Below are positions 26,648 through 36,838 of a stretch of 64,000 bases of DNA, piece by piece. The stretch comes from Paenibacillus piri (GTDB taxonomy: Bacteria; Bacillota; Bacilli; Paenibacillales; NBRC-103111): NCBI RefSeq assembly GCF_004354045.1, contig NZ_SMRT01000001.1, positions 558,001 through 622,000 of the forward strand, given 5' to 3'. Made by a program: the position numbers and the translations under genes. The notes below the pieces were generated by a model. It saw only the letters and a program-made list of their open reading frames with translations, did no database searches and was not told where the DNA came from. Each line of letters opens with the position of its first letter. The first letter of the stretch is position 1.

Positions 26648-28411
26648 CTATTGAATGCCGATGATTCCGGCTTCGGTTATAACCGATGCCTTCAGTACCC
26701 GGCTGAAGAAATCGAGCGGCACGTACATAATTCCGTCTTCTTTAATGACCGGCGCTTGACCTAACGAAAAAGGAGCCATTTTATTGTAGATGTAGGCGTC
26801 TTTGCCGGTTTGCAGGCTCGTCCATTGGGCTCCTTTGCTAATTTCCGCGGATTGTGTCTCTCCGTTCCACTTGACGTTCCAGCCTAGTCGTTCAGCGATC
26901 GCGCGCAGCGGCGCCAGCGTCATTCCGCTGTCATTGATATAGATGGCGGCATCGCCGACAGACAGCTCCGAACCGCTTACGACGAGACGGGACGGAGAAG
27001 CCGGCCTGGATGGTTGGCTAAACGGAATGCGGAATTCAGGCGTACCCGCTGCGTATGGAGCGATCTCGTAAGCGCCGAATACGATGACCGCAGCTCCCTT
27101 TTCCACATAAAACGATTGGGTATCCGATATTCCTTTAAATCCGTCCTTGAAATATTTGTCCGGATGCTTGGCGATTTCTTGGCGAATCTGCTCGTTGACG
27201 GTTTCCTTATAGCCGTCGCCGAACAAATTTTTCAATTGTACGCTTTTGGCCTCGGCTTCATCCAATACCGTATACGTATTGACCCGCGGCATGCCGTGGG
27301 CGCCGCCGGTGTACACCCCGGTTACGATTTTGACCGATACGAGGTTGGCGTTGGCGCCGCCGCCGTCGGCTTTCACCTCGTACATGACGTCCAACGTGTA
27401 CGGTCTCATTTTCTGCCCGGCCTCTTGAGCGGCGGCCGCACCTTCTTGTGCCTGCGTCTTCAAACTTTCCATGTCCTTCATTGCGCCGCTTTCAATGATA
27501 TCGTTCAGCTGTGCCTGGTACTTACTGTCCTTCAAACCTTCGAATACCGGGATATTCATGTTGACGGCAACAAGTCCGTCCTCATTTTTAACGGTCTTGG
27601 TCGAAATTTTTACACCGGTTTGCGCAGTGCCGGAGCCGGTCGCCAACGGAATGCGAAATTCCGGATTGCCGGATGAGCCAGGGGCGATTTCGTATTTTTG
27701 AAACACGATGACCGCCGCCTCTTTTTCCATATAAAACGATTGCGTGTCGGAAATGCCTTTAAAGCCTTCGTCCCCTTTGAAATAACGGTCCGGTTGCTTG
27801 GCGATTTCTTGGCGGATGCGCTCATTGATCGTATCCTTGTAGCCGCTGCCGAACAATTCGTTCAGTTCCGCCTGCTTCGCCTGCGTCTTGTTCAGCGCAT
27901 TATACGTATCGACCCGGGGCATGCCGTTGGCTCCGCCTGTGAAGGTGTAGGTATCTACTTTAATTGAAACGATATTGGCAGCGGATGCGCTGCCGTCCGC
28001 CGTTACCTCGTATTTGATGCTGAGCGTATGCGGTCTATGCTCAAAGCCGGCTTCTTTCGCTTTTGCGGCTGCATCGGCGGCTTCTTTCTTGAGGTTGTCC
28101 AGATCCTCCATCGCCCGGCCGGCGATTTGATCGTTAAGCTTCGTTTGGTAGGCTTTATCCAGCATCCCTCCGATAACGGGATAAGTAATGTCGGCTTCAA
28201 AGTCGGCTGTTTGTTCTTTTACCGTTTTGCCGGCAACTTGAATCCCCTGCTGTTGATTGATCGGGGCGGATATCGGAACGGGTACGCCCGCCGAGGGGGC
28301 GGAAACAGGCGGCAGCGCGTCGGCGTAGGAGATGGGAGCGGCGGCAGTCAGCAGACAGCAGCCTGTGATCGTTAAAGTGAGCATTTTGAACGGATTGAAC
28401 GGATTTTTCAT
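26648..28411 (-). CDS. Secreted protein with two DUF4163/DUF3298 units and a copper-amine-oxidase-like C-terminal domain
   Basis: 587 residues from ATG 28411 (GGAGG 7 bases upstream; the open frame runs 147 bases further without a signal). A signal peptide (about 1-27, ending ISYA) is followed by two tandem units of about 200 residues. Each has a PdaC/DUF4163-type half (PVIGGMLDKAYQTKLNDQI; PVFEGLKDSKYQAQLNDII) and a DUF3298/RsiV-like half (FKGISDTQSFYMEK; FKGISDTQSFYVEK), so it is an internal duplication. The C-terminal about 110 residues are a copper amine oxidase N-terminal-like domain (MTLAPLRAIAERLGWNVKWNG), frequent in Paenibacillus wall proteins. The likely role is in the cell wall; no catalytic residues can be named. 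Confidence 0.82.
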   Translation of the reverse strand: MKNPFNPFKMLTLTITGCCLLTAAAPISYADALPPVSAPSAGVPVPISAPINQQQGIQVAGKTVKEQTADFEADITYPVIGGMLDKAYQTKLNDQIAGRAMEDLDNLKKEAADAAAKAKEAGFEHRPHTLSIKYEVTADGSASAANIVSIKVDTYTFTGGANGMPRVDTYNALNKTQAKQAELNELFGSGYKDTINERIRQEIAKQPDRYFKGDEGFKGISDTQSFYMEKEAAVIVFQKYEIAPGSSGNPEFRIPLATGSGTAQTGVKISTKTVKNEDGLVAVNMNIPVFEGLKDSKYQAQLNDIIESGAMKDMESLKTQAQEGAAAAQEAGQKMRPYTLDVMYEVKADGGGANANLVSVKIVTGVYTGGAHGMPRVNTYTVLDEAEAKSVQLKNLFGDGYKETVNEQIRQEIAKHPDKYFKDGFKGISDTQSFYVEKGAAVIVFGAYEIAPYAAGTPEFRIPFSQPSRPASPSRLVVSGSELSVGDAAIYINDSGMTLAPLRAIAERLGWNVKWNGETQSAEISKGAQWTSLQTGKDAYIYNKMAPFSLGQAPVIKEDGIMYVPLDFFSRVLKASVITEAGIIGIQ

Positions 28412-28623
28412 CTTATTGCCTCCTTGATGTGATGATATCCCAAGTATAAATGAACACTGCCTGCTGTTGGTTACAAACGTATTACAAGTGATCAAACCAT
28501 CCATGAGAGCGTCGCCAATAAAAACACAAGCTGATACAAAAAAATGACAATTGTTCATTCAAGTATTATTTTATAATTTATTTGCCATGCAGCTTGTACA
28601 GTTGGCACCTGCAGTCTCTTGAT

Positions 28624-28637
28624 TGAAATCGCTTACA
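28624..28637 (+). promoter_or_regulatory. Perfect cre-like operator upstream of the SLH beta-helix gene
   Basis: TGAAATCGCTTACA matches the catabolite-responsive element consensus TGNAANCGNTNNCA at every fixed position and lies 56 bases before the GTG of the downstream gene. CcpA or another LacI-family repressor could bind here, which would fit carbon-source control of a polysaccharide-acting protein. Confidence 0.6.
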
Positions 28638-28692
28638 TAAGGGGCCTTTTGCAGCGACAGTACAGCAAAACCATGAAGGGGGAAAACGTATC

Positions 28693-31600
28693 GTGAACCG
28701 AACAAAGAAACTCGTCAGTCTCGGTTTGTGCGCTCTGCTTATGCTGCAGATGATTCTGATTGCCGGACCTGCAAGGGTATATGCAGAGACGGTAACGGAG
28801 TTAGCCAAATACGGAGCGAGCGCAAATGCAGTGATCGACCAGACTGCCGCAAATCAGAAAGTCCACTATCCGAGAAACCATCAAGGCGGCGGAGCGGCTG
28901 CTTATAATGTAAAAGCCGGCAACGGCTCGGAGCGGCAGGCTTACTACAAGTTCGACCTGCCCGACCCAAGCAAGCTGGCCGAAGCAAACAAAATTTACTT
29001 AAGCGTAAAAGGCAAATCCAATGCCGGTCAGGGAACGCTTTATTTTACGGTTGCGGGCGTGACCTATAACGGTTGGAGCTCCGACTTGACCAAGCAGGGA
29101 GCGGATGTAACCTCAGCCGTATATTCCGGGATTACGCCTCCTTTGCTTGCATGGATCAACGCGCCGGTCAAATACAACAGCCAGACAGCGGACGCGGCAC
29201 TGCGATATGAGAAAAGAGACCCGTCCTACCAAGCGATAGAAATCGCGGCTGCCGGGTGTAAGACCAATGCGGATCCGGCTTCATCCTGCTCTTTCGCAAC
29301 CACGGATGCCAAGGATGACGAATACCGGATCGACGTTACCGACTTCGTGAAACAATACGGGGTCTCTGGTGCGGTTAGCTTTTTGATCAGAGCTGCGGAA
29401 AAAACACAAACCAACGCCTCGACCATTTACAACTCGTACAATACGGATGCCGCTTTTAACGGGCAATTCGGCAGCACGGATAAAAAGCCTGCGTTGATAT
29501 TGCAAAAAGTGGAGGGCCCCGGCCCCAATCTTCCTTATACGGTTCCGCCGGCCAACGTAACGGCCAGTGCCGATGACGGCAACGTTCCGCAAAACGTGGT
29601 GGACAATAACCGCTATACCCGCTGGTCCGCCCAAAACATGGCCGGAGAACCGCATCAATGGATTCAATTGGATCTCGGGGCGGTTAAACCGGTCGGTTAT
29701 CTCGGTATCGCGTTCAATGCCGGTACGAACCGGAAATCGTTCTTCGACATTCTTGTTTCCGGCGATGGAGCCGCCTGGACGACGGTCCTTCAAAATCAGG
29801 AGAGCAGCGGGACATCGGATCAGGTGGAGCTCGTCGATCTGCGGAGCCAGAACATTTCCGCCCGTTACGTACGATATCTCGGGCATGGTAACAGCGCGCC
29901 CAATTCGAAGGATTGGAACAGCTTAACCGCCTTCCAAATTTATCCGCCCGCAGAGGACGGCAGCGCGGCGCTTGTTCCGGTTCCTTATATTGAGCCGCCG
30001 AAGCCTCCGGCCGAACCGAACACGATACCTGGACTGTTTCATGCGGACGGAACGCCTTACATTCCTTATGAGCCGAATCGCAATCCGTCCAAAACGTGGA
30101 ATATCGTAACGGATTTCGGCGCCAAGCCGGATGATCCGGATTTCGACAATACGCCTGTCATTAATAATGCCATCAGCGATCCGAGAGTGGCTGCCGGCCA
30201 TGAAATCTTTTTTCCTGACGGCGTTTATCATCTGAAATCGACCATGAGCGGCGACGCTTTGTCCAATTTCCAAGTAAAGAGCAACGTTAATTTGCGCGGT
30301 GAAAGCGAGCAGGGCACGATTCTGCTTTCCTACTTCAACGGAAACAATGGAAGCACGCGGGTCATTAAAGCGTTCGGTAAAAAAGAGCTGCTTATTTCCA
30401 ATTTTACGATCAAGTCGATTTTTGAAAGCAAATTAAATGAACCGGGAGCTGACGGTCAGCCGGATTATGCTTATTCGGTCAATACAAATACGGCAAATCC
30501 GAAAATCGGCGGTTTCGGCAACGGAATTTACATCGACCAGACCGGTAATATCGGATCCAATAAAATCGTCATCGAGCATGTCACGGTCGAGCATTTCCAA
30601 CGAATGGGCATACGCGTTAGCCGCAGTCAAGAAATCACCATCCGCAACAGCACGTTTAAAAATGCCACCGACGTAGGCGCCGGGGGAGCGGGATACGGTA
30701 TAGCCGTTCAGGGTGATACAACCAAGGTAAATCATTTCGGCGAGCCGATCGACGTCTATTTCAACATCGTGGAGAACAATAACTTTTTAGGACCGTATAT
30801 TCGTCATGGCGTGATCATTCAGCATTTTGCCCATAACAACCTGATCACCAAAAACTATGCCAACGGGACTTTATTGGATTCCATCGACCTTCACGGCGAA
30901 AACGAATATTTAAACGAGATCAGCTATAACGTGATCGAAAACGTGCCGAAGGAAGCGATCGGAGTAGGCAACACGGGAGGAACGCCGCCGAATACGAACC
31001 ACTCCGCTTCGGGTCCGAAAAACTATATCCATCACAATACGCTTAAGCATAATCGCGACGGAATCATGGTTTATATGGGATCGCCGGATACGATTATTGA
31101 AGAGAACGAAATCATTGCAACGACGGATTACAATATGTTCAGCGGAACAAACGGCGTGAACAACGCGGTCAATACGGTTCAGGACGGAGTCGGCATCAAG
31201 CTTCATAACGCCCCGGGAACCATTGTTAAGAACAATGTAATCAGAGGAAACACCGCTTCGAATTACTGGGGAATATTGCTGGCTCATCATAACGGGGATA
31301 GCGGCCAAAGCGGACTGGGCGCAGGCGATCCCGAAAATGTCCAGCTCATCGGCAATACGGTGACGGGCAATGCATACGGATTGAACATTGAGGCCGGCCG
31401 CAACATTACGGTACTCGGCAATACGATCAAGGACAATCTCGGAACGAATCTCAATCTCAATATCCCGCTGGACAATACCGATTTGGCCATCACCGACCTG
31501 AGAAGTCTGAAGGTTATGGATGGGACGGCATCGCTTGATTTGACGCCTGCTTTTGCACCCGGCACAACCGAATATAGTTTGGAGGTAGGCAATTCGGTCA

Positions 31601-33129
31601 GCAGTCTTCTTATTCAAGCGTCGCCGGAGAACAGCAGATCCGTTATAAAAATGAATGGAGACGTTCAATCCGAAGGTACCGGGTTCGCGATTAACGATCT
31701 GCAGGTTGGCAGCAATCCAATTGAGATTGAAGTTTCGGCAGACAATGAAACGAAGAAGAAAACATACCGGCTTGCGGTCAACAAACTGCAGCCTGACGGT
31801 AAACCAGGCGATCCGAATGAACCGCCGGTCAGTCCCAAACCCGGAAAACGGAGTTCCAACTCCGGAGGCGGCTCTGGAGCTGTGCAGGCTGGAGACGCAG
31901 CTGCTTCTGATCAAAGCGGCAGCAAGAACGATCAAGCAGTTCAACTCGCCGCCGAGGTTAAAACCATTGACGGGAAACAGACGGCTCAAGCAACAGTGGA
32001 CGGCGACGTGATCGATAATGCGTTGAAAAATAGCGGCAGCGGTATACTGAGAGTTGCCATAAACGCTGATACCGCTGCCGATCGGACGATTGCGATACTG
32101 AGCAACAGCGCTTTACAAAAAATGATGACGGACAAAAGCATCAAATCGTTGAGCATCGAGACATCTTTGGGAAGCTACGAGCTGCCGATGAAACAAATCG
32201 ATGTTCAAGATTTGGCAGCCAAGCTGGGTACGACAGCGGATGCCGTCACCTTGGAAGTGACGATCTCTAAAAATGTGTCTGCTGCGGAAAAAGCAAAGGC
32301 ATCCGGGCAAAAGGTGTTGGGCGCGGTTGAGTTTACAGTGACGGTAAATTCCGTATTCGGAAAAAGCATGGAATTGTCAGCATTCACCCAATTTGTAAAA
32401 CGGACCGTGATGGCAGAGGGCGCTTTAAACGCCAGTAATCTTGCGGCGGTTCGCGTGGAGACGGACAAAGGAAATTCCGTTTACCAACCGGTTCCATTCA
32501 CAGTGTCCGGCTCGAAAGCCGCGCTTTACAGCCGAACGAACAGCACATACCTGCTGCTCGAAAACAATGTTGCTTTCACCGATACCCAAAATCATTGGGC
32601 AAAAGCGGACATTGAGCGCATGGCCAATAAATATATCGTACAGGGCGTTTCCAAGGATGCGTTCCAACCTGACCAAGCCGTTTCACGGGCGGAATTTGCC
32701 GTATTGATTACCCGGACGCTTGGATTGAGTCCAACAGGTTCTTCCAAAATAAAATGGAGTGATGTGCGTCCGGACGACTGGTTTGAAGGCCAGGTGTACG
32801 CGGCGGCGGAAGTTGGCATTATAACCGGCTATGATGATCAAACCTTCGGACCGAATCAACCTATTTCCCGCCAGGAAATGGCGGTCATGATTTACCGGGC
32901 AATGAAATTTGCAGGATTTGACGATAGCAGCAAGACGGCGCAAGCCGTTGCGTTTGCGGATGAAAATCTTATCCCCAGCTGGGCTAAAGAAGCGGTAGCC
33001 ATTATGGCCGGCAACGGTATTGTCGATGGAGTCGCCTCGGGCAAATACGATCCTGCCGCGACGGCCACTCGCGCGCAAAGCGCCGTTATTTTGAACAGGA
33101 TGCTGGCGAAGGCTCAATTCAACAATTAA
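28693..33129 (+). CDS. SLH-anchored multidomain beta-helix protein (pectate-lyase superfamily) with CBM32-like domain
   Basis: 1478 residues from GTG 28693 after AAGGGGGAA. The order is as follows. Signal peptide 1-31. A DNRLRE/CBM96-like region (about 35-275). An F5/8 type C (CBM32-like) domain (about 278-420; NVVDNNRYTRWSAQNM, WIQLDLGAVKPVGYLG). A right-handed parallel beta-helix of the pectate lyase superfamily (about 455-935; TDFGAKPDDPDFDNTPVINN, EIFFPDGVYHLKS). A cadherin-like beta-sandwich (about 940-1035). A Ser/Gly linker. A module of about 210 residues shared with the SLH protein at 38797. Three SLH domains to the end (DTQNHWAKADIERM; VRPDDWFEGQVYAAAE; LIPSWAKEAVAIMAGNGIV). It is predicted to bind and perhaps cleave plant polysaccharide at the cell surface; the exact activity is not determinable. 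Confidence 0.88.
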   Translation: MNRTKKLVSLGLCALLMLQMILIAGPARVYAETVTELAKYGASANAVIDQTAANQKVHYPRNHQGGGAAAYNVKAGNGSERQAYYKFDLPDPSKLAEANKIYLSVKGKSNAGQGTLYFTVAGVTYNGWSSDLTKQGADVTSAVYSGITPPLLAWINAPVKYNSQTADAALRYEKRDPSYQAIEIAAAGCKTNADPASSCSFATTDAKDDEYRIDVTDFVKQYGVSGAVSFLIRAAEKTQTNASTIYNSYNTDAAFNGQFGSTDKKPALILQKVEGPGPNLPYTVPPANVTASADDGNVPQNVVDNNRYTRWSAQNMAGEPHQWIQLDLGAVKPVGYLGIAFNAGTNRKSFFDILVSGDGAAWTTVLQNQESSGTSDQVELVDLRSQNISARYVRYLGHGNSAPNSKDWNSLTAFQIYPPAEDGSAALVPVPYIEPPKPPAEPNTIPGLFHADGTPYIPYEPNRNPSKTWNIVTDFGAKPDDPDFDNTPVINNAISDPRVAAGHEIFFPDGVYHLKSTMSGDALSNFQVKSNVNLRGESEQGTILLSYFNGNNGSTRVIKAFGKKELLISNFTIKSIFESKLNEPGADGQPDYAYSVNTNTANPKIGGFGNGIYIDQTGNIGSNKIVIEHVTVEHFQRMGIRVSRSQEITIRNSTFKNATDVGAGGAGYGIAVQGDTTKVNHFGEPIDVYFNIVENNNFLGPYIRHGVIIQHFAHNNLITKNYANGTLLDSIDLHGENEYLNEISYNVIENVPKEAIGVGNTGGTPPNTNHSASGPKNYIHHNTLKHNRDGIMVYMGSPDTIIEENEIIATTDYNMFSGTNGVNNAVNTVQDGVGIKLHNAPGTIVKNNVIRGNTASNYWGILLAHHNGDSGQSGLGAGDPENVQLIGNTVTGNAYGLNIEAGRNITVLGNTIKDNLGTNLNLNIPLDNTDLAITDLRSLKVMDGTASLDLTPAFAPGTTEYSLEVGNSVSSLLIQASPENSRSVIKMNGDVQSEGTGFAINDLQVGSNPIEIEVSADNETKKKTYRLAVNKLQPDGKPGDPNEPPVSPKPGKRSSNSGGGSGAVQAGDAAASDQSGSKNDQAVQLAAEVKTIDGKQTAQATVDGDVIDNALKNSGSGILRVAINADTAADRTIAILSNSALQKMMTDKSIKSLSIETSLGSYELPMKQIDVQDLAAKLGTTADAVTLEVTISKNVSAAEKAKASGQKVLGAVEFTVTVNSVFGKSMELSAFTQFVKRTVMAEGALNASNLAAVRVETDKGNSVYQPVPFTVSGSKAALYSRTNSTYLLLENNVAFTDTQNHWAKADIERMANKYIVQGVSKDAFQPDQAVSRAEFAVLITRTLGLSPTGSSKIKWSDVRPDDWFEGQVYAAAEVGIITGYDDQTFGPNQPISRQEMAVMIYRAMKFAGFDDSSKTAQAVAFADENLIPSWAKEAVAIMAGNGIVDGVASGKYDPAATATRAQSAVILNRMLAKAQFNN

Positions 33130-33624
33130 ATTAAACAACGCCAAGCGCTCGCTTTTATGAAATTACTTATAAGGTCTGCACAGCCTACATAGCTTGCAGT
33201 TTTATCCCCTCATGGTTGACGATGAAAAAAGGACATCTGTTATGATGAACTTGCATTGTCGGCCGGAGGGGATTTTTTCTATACGAAATGTTACGGGAGA
33301 CGTGAAACAACTGCTATAAATCGGGCAATACTGATCTTAATAAATGAGTAAAAATTAGCAACGACCCGTTTGATCATGATACAATTATATAAGTTGAACC
33401 AAAGAACATCCGAGATAAACCAAATGAAATGGAAAAAGGGAATGGTCTTGCGCGAGTTTTGGCTTTGAGTTTCTTCAAGCCGAAGGCCTATAGATCAAGG
33501 AAACTCAAAACAAGATGTCTGAAGCTGCAAGGCCATCCCTTTTGGAATGCAATGGACACGCTTTATCGATTCAACTTATATAGTAAAGTATCTTATGCAA
33601 AATCTGAAGGAGGCCGAAAACATC
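33130..33624 (+). other. Gap of 495 bases holding a long imperfect palindrome
   Basis: There is no convincing gene. The main feature is the inverted repeat at 33434-33543, listed separately. TTGACG and TATGAT near 33217-33246 are 19 bases apart, too far for a confident promoter. Confidence 0.45.
33434..33543 (+). repeat. 110-base imperfect palindrome upstream of the Uma2 gene
   Basis: The outer arms AAAAGGGAATGGTCTTGC (33434-33451) and GCAAGGCCATCCCTTTT (33527-33543) pair over 17 bp with one bulge and one G-T pair. The inner arms TTTGAGTTTC (33464-33473) and GAAACTCAAA (33500-33509) pair perfectly over 10 bp. The hairpin would end 81 bases before the Uma2 start. It could be a miniature inverted-repeat element, a small RNA or a leader structure. 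Confidence 0.65.
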
Positions 33625-34203
33625 GTGTCAAATCCGGATGATAACAAAATCTACACCTACCAAGATTGGCAGACCTGGGACGGAGCTTGGGAATTAATTA
33701 ACGGCAAAGCCTATAATATGTCTCCTTCTTCAACCTCGTTGCATCAATTTATAGTCGGAGAGCTGCATTTCGCATTGCGGACGTTTTTTCAGAATCGAAG
33801 CTGCTATGTGTTTACAGCTCCATTCGATGTATTTTTTAGTGAAAGCGGAAAGTACGAATCGCCTGATCATATTACGCAGCCCGATCTCTCGGTTGTTTGT
33901 TCGAAGGATCAAATATCCAAGAACGGCTGTCACGGTGCGCCGAAAGTAATCATTGAAGTGCTGTCGCCATCTACCGCATTGAAGGACTTTAATGAGAAAT
34001 TCAATTTATATGAAAATTATGGAGTTCAGGAATATTGGATTGTCGATCCCGGGAATCGAACGGTTCATGTTTATTCCTTGCATGATGGCAGCTACGAGGT
34101 ACGCAATATGTATACGGAGCAGGAAACGATTCAATCCGTTGCCTTTAAAGATTTGCAAGTGCCCATGAACAGACTGTTCAGTCTGGAATCACAAGAACAA
34201 TAA
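33625..34203 (+). CDS. Uma2-family (DUF820) restriction-endonuclease-like protein
   Basis: 192 residues from GTG 33625, supported by AAGGAGG upstream; an in-frame ATG at 33595 lacks a ribosome site. Uma2 proteins have a PD-(D/E)XK fold; here the Glu of WELINGKAYNMSP, the Asp of ITQPDLSVVC and the pair in KVIIEVLSPSTALKDFNEKF give the expected D...ExLS pattern, followed by VQEYWIVDPGNRTVHVY. The family is widespread in cyanobacteria and Bacillales and is often linked to mobile elements, but its function is unknown. It is a single gene with its own terminator, preceded by a long palindrome. Confidence 0.85.
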   Translation: MSNPDDNKIYTYQDWQTWDGAWELINGKAYNMSPSSTSLHQFIVGELHFALRTFFQNRSCYVFTAPFDVFFSESGKYESPDHITQPDLSVVCSKDQISKNGCHGAPKVIIEVLSPSTALKDFNEKFNLYENYGVQEYWIVDPGNRTVHVYSLHDGSYEVRNMYTEQETIQSVAFKDLQVPMNRLFSLESQEQ

Positions 34204-34237
34204 ACCGGCGAGATGCTCTCTCGGCCGGTTTTTTTGC
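34203..34237 (+). terminator. Terminator after the Uma2 gene
   Basis: AACCGGCGAGA (34203-34213) pairs with TCTCGGCCGGTT (34219-34230) with one bulged base, followed by seven T. Confidence 0.85.
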
Positions 34238-34256
34238 GTATTCAAGGCCCGCTATA

Positions 34257-35684
34257 TTATAAAAATTTCCGGTTGTGCTTCTTCCCGTCGTACGAGAAAA
34301 GCACCGGCTTCGCTTCGATTACGGTTTCCAGATAGACGGTTTTGCCCCAGAGCTGCTGAATGTAAGGGATCGTACGCTCCACATATTTGAGATCGAGCTC
34401 GACGCCCTCATAAGCATGCTTTAAGCTCAGCTCGCCATTATTTTCGTAGTTGCCGTTTTCGACGACGATATACGGGAAGCCGCCGTTGACGCGGGAGTAG
34501 ACGAGCTGGTCGCGAATCGATTCCCACGATTTATCGGTAATTTTCCATTCCGGCCCCTTTTTTTCAAAAACATACAGGTCCAGCTCGTCAACGAGCTTTT
34601 TCGTCAAATAGTTGCGGACAAAGGAGATGTCCGAGTCATATTCGCGCACATCGAATATTTTTTGCCGGCCTTCCCCTCCTTTGCGGCCCAGCCGTTCGCG
34701 TTCCTCCTGTGTCGGATTATCCCAGCGCTTCTCAATGTCCTCGAAAATTTTCAAGCCCAAATAATACGGGTTCAAGCTGTGCCGTGACGGCACGACAACG
34801 GAAGAATTCAGCTTCGCGTATTCGATCGTTTCTTCCGCGGTCAAATCGAGCTCCCGCATGATATGCTGATGCCAATACGAGGCCCAGCCCTCGTTCATAA
34901 TTTTCGTTTCCAGCTGCGGCCAGAAATAAAGCATCTCGTCGCGCAGCATCGTCATGATGTCGCGCTGCCAATCGGTCATATAAGGGGCGTGCTCCTCGAT
35001 AAACAGCATCAAATCTTTCTCCGGCTCGGCCGGGAATTTCCGTGGCTCCTGCTTGTACGGCGCTGCCGACTCGACCGGCTTATCGAGATCCCATAAATCT
35101 TCGTAGCCCAGCTTCCGCTCCGCGGATTCAGTCTTTTTGAACGGATCTGCGGGCTTTCCTACATAACCGGTGCCATAGGGCTTCGAAATCAACGGATCGA
35201 CATGCTCTTGAATGGCAAGCACGGCGTCGATGAACCGCTCCACCTCGTCCGTACCATATAAAAGTTCATACTGACGGATCCGCTCCGCTGTAGCCGACAT
35301 GCTTTCCACCATGTTGCGGTTCGTTTTGGAAAATCGGGCATTATTTTTGAAAAAGTCGCAGTGTGCCAAGACATGCGCGACGATCAGCTTGTTTTGAATG
35401 AGCGAATTTCCATCGAGCAGAAAAGCGTAGCACGGGTCGGAGTTGATGACCAGCTCATAAATTTTGCTCAGCCCGAAGTCATACTGCATTTTCATTTTAT
35501 TGAACGTTTTGCCGAAGCTCCAATGGCTGAAGCGGGTCGGCATGCCATATGCTCCGAACGTGTAAATGATATCGGCAGGGCATATTTCGTACCGCATCGG
35601 ATAATAGTCCAGGCCGAAGCCATCCGCTATCTCCGTAATTTCCGCTATAGCGTATTCGAGTTGCTTGATATCATCGGAAGTCAT
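34257..35684 (-). CDS. spoVR: SpoVR family protein
   Basis: 475 residues, the usual length, from ATG 35684 with AAGGAGG 9 bases upstream. Typical SpoVR sequences are seen ([69 protein letters not shown] [26 protein letters not shown]). In B. subtilis SpoVR is needed for normal spore cortex formation; the E. coli homologue is YcgB. Its start overlaps the stop of yhbH by 4 bases (ATGA), so they are translationally coupled. The C-terminal part contains [20 protein letters not shown]. Confidence 0.95.
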   Translation of the reverse strand: MTSDDIKQLEYAIAEITEIADGFGLDYYPMRYEICPADIIYTFGAYGMPTRFSHWSFGKTFNKMKMQYDFGLSKIYELVINSDPCYAFLLDGNSLIQNKLIVAHVLAHCDFFKNNARFSKTNRNMVESMSATAERIRQYELLYGTDEVERFIDAVLAIQEHVDPLISKPYGTGYVGKPADPFKKTESAERKLGYEDLWDLDKPVESAAPYKQEPRKFPAEPEKDLMLFIEEHAPYMTDWQRDIMTMLRDEMLYFWPQLETKIMNEGWASYWHQHIMRELDLTAEETIEYAKLNSSVVVPSRHSLNPYYLGLKIFEDIEKRWDNPTQEERERLGRKGGEGRQKIFDVREYDSDISFVRNYLTKKLVDELDLYVFEKKGPEWKITDKSWESIRDQLVYSRVNGGFPYIVVENGNYENNGELSLKHAYEGVELDLKYVERTIPYIQQLWGKTVYLETVIEAKPVLFSYDGKKHNRKFL

Positions 35685-36838
35685 CGTGCGATTCCTCCTT
35701 CGGATCTTGGGAAGAACGTCTTCAATGCTTTGTAAACCTCGCCTTTTTCACGAATCACATAATGAACAAATTTCGGGTCATGCAGATTGCGATAAGCCGA
35801 CATCAGCGTGCTGCTGCGGTTGTATTGGTTCACCTCGCCGTAGCCGAACAAATTGCATCTTCTAATGAGCTCGTTAATGAGTTTTACGCAGCGTTCGTTA
35901 TCCGAGGTCAAATTATCGCCGTCGGAAAAATGAAACGGGTAAATATTGTACCGCGCCGGCGGGTAACGCCGGTCGATAATATCCACCGCCAGCTGATAGG
36001 CCGAGGAGCATATGGTGCCGCCGCTTTCGCCCTTGGTGAAAAACTCCTCCTCCGTTACTTCCTTTGCCTCGGTATGGTGGGCGATGAACAGGATCTCGAC
36101 ATGCTCGTATTTGGTGCGTAAAAATCGCGTCATCCAGAAGAAAAAGCTGCGGGCGATATATTTTTCAAAAGAGCCCATCGACCCGGACGTATCCATCATG
36201 GCGATGATCAGCGCGTTCGATTGCGGCGTCACAATTTCATCCCATGTTTTAAACCGCAGATCGTCGGGGTTAATGCCGTGAATGCCCGGAGAGCCCGCTG
36301 TCGCGTTGCGGCGCAAATTTTCCAAGATCGTCCGTTTCTTATCAATATTAGACATAATCCCCTTTTTTCGGATATCATTAAAAACAACGTCGGTTGTCGT
36401 CAAAACATCTTTCTCTTTTTTTTGCAAATTCGGAAGCTCCAACTGCTCGAACAGCATCGACTGCAGCTCCTCCATCTCAACCTCAGCATCGTAATAATCT
36501 TCACCCGGCTGGTCGCCCGCGCCTTCGCCTTTGCCCGGACCTTTGGCCGGAGTGGGGTCCACGCCGAGCACATCGCCGACTTGACTATCGCCGTCGCCTT
36601 GACCGACATGCTTGCTCTTATTAAAATTATAGCGAAACCGATATTCATCCAGACTGCGGATCGGAACTTTGATTATTTGTTTGCCGTCTGACATAATAAT
36701 GCTTTCGTCGGTTACCAGGTCCGGCAAGTTTTGTTTGATCGCTTCACGAACTTTTTCCTGATGGCGGGTTTGATCCTGATAGCCTTTGCGGTGTAAGGAC
36801 CAGTCTTCTCGGGATACGGTAAATAACGGTTCTGTCAT
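35681..36838 (-). CDS. yhbH: Sporulation protein YhbH (DUF444, VWA-like)
   Basis: 385 residues from ATG 36838 (AGGAGG 8 bases upstream; the GTG three codons earlier would sit on the ribosome site). DUF444 proteins have a von Willebrand A-like domain with a MIDAS metal site, seen here as [13 protein letters not shown] with a later [14 protein letters not shown]. An acidic, Gly-rich region (residues about 85-125) precedes it. The E. coli homologue YeaH works with the PrkA homologue YeaG. Here it forms an operon with spoVR, while prkA lies at 14.7 kb. Confidence 0.93.
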   Translation of the reverse strand: MTEPLFTVSREDWSLHRKGYQDQTRHQEKVREAIKQNLPDLVTDESIIMSDGKQIIKVPIRSLDEYRFRYNFNKSKHVGQGDGDSQVGDVLGVDPTPAKGPGKGEGAGDQPGEDYYDAEVEMEELQSMLFEQLELPNLQKKEKDVLTTTDVVFNDIRKKGIMSNIDKKRTILENLRRNATAGSPGIHGINPDDLRFKTWDEIVTPQSNALIIAMMDTSGSMGSFEKYIARSFFFWMTRFLRTKYEHVEILFIAHHTEAKEVTEEEFFTKGESGGTICSSAYQLAVDIIDRRYPPARYNIYPFHFSDGDNLTSDNERCVKLINELIRRCNLFGYGEVNQYNRSSTLMSAYRNLHDPKFVHYVIREKGEVYKALKTFFPRSEGGIAR

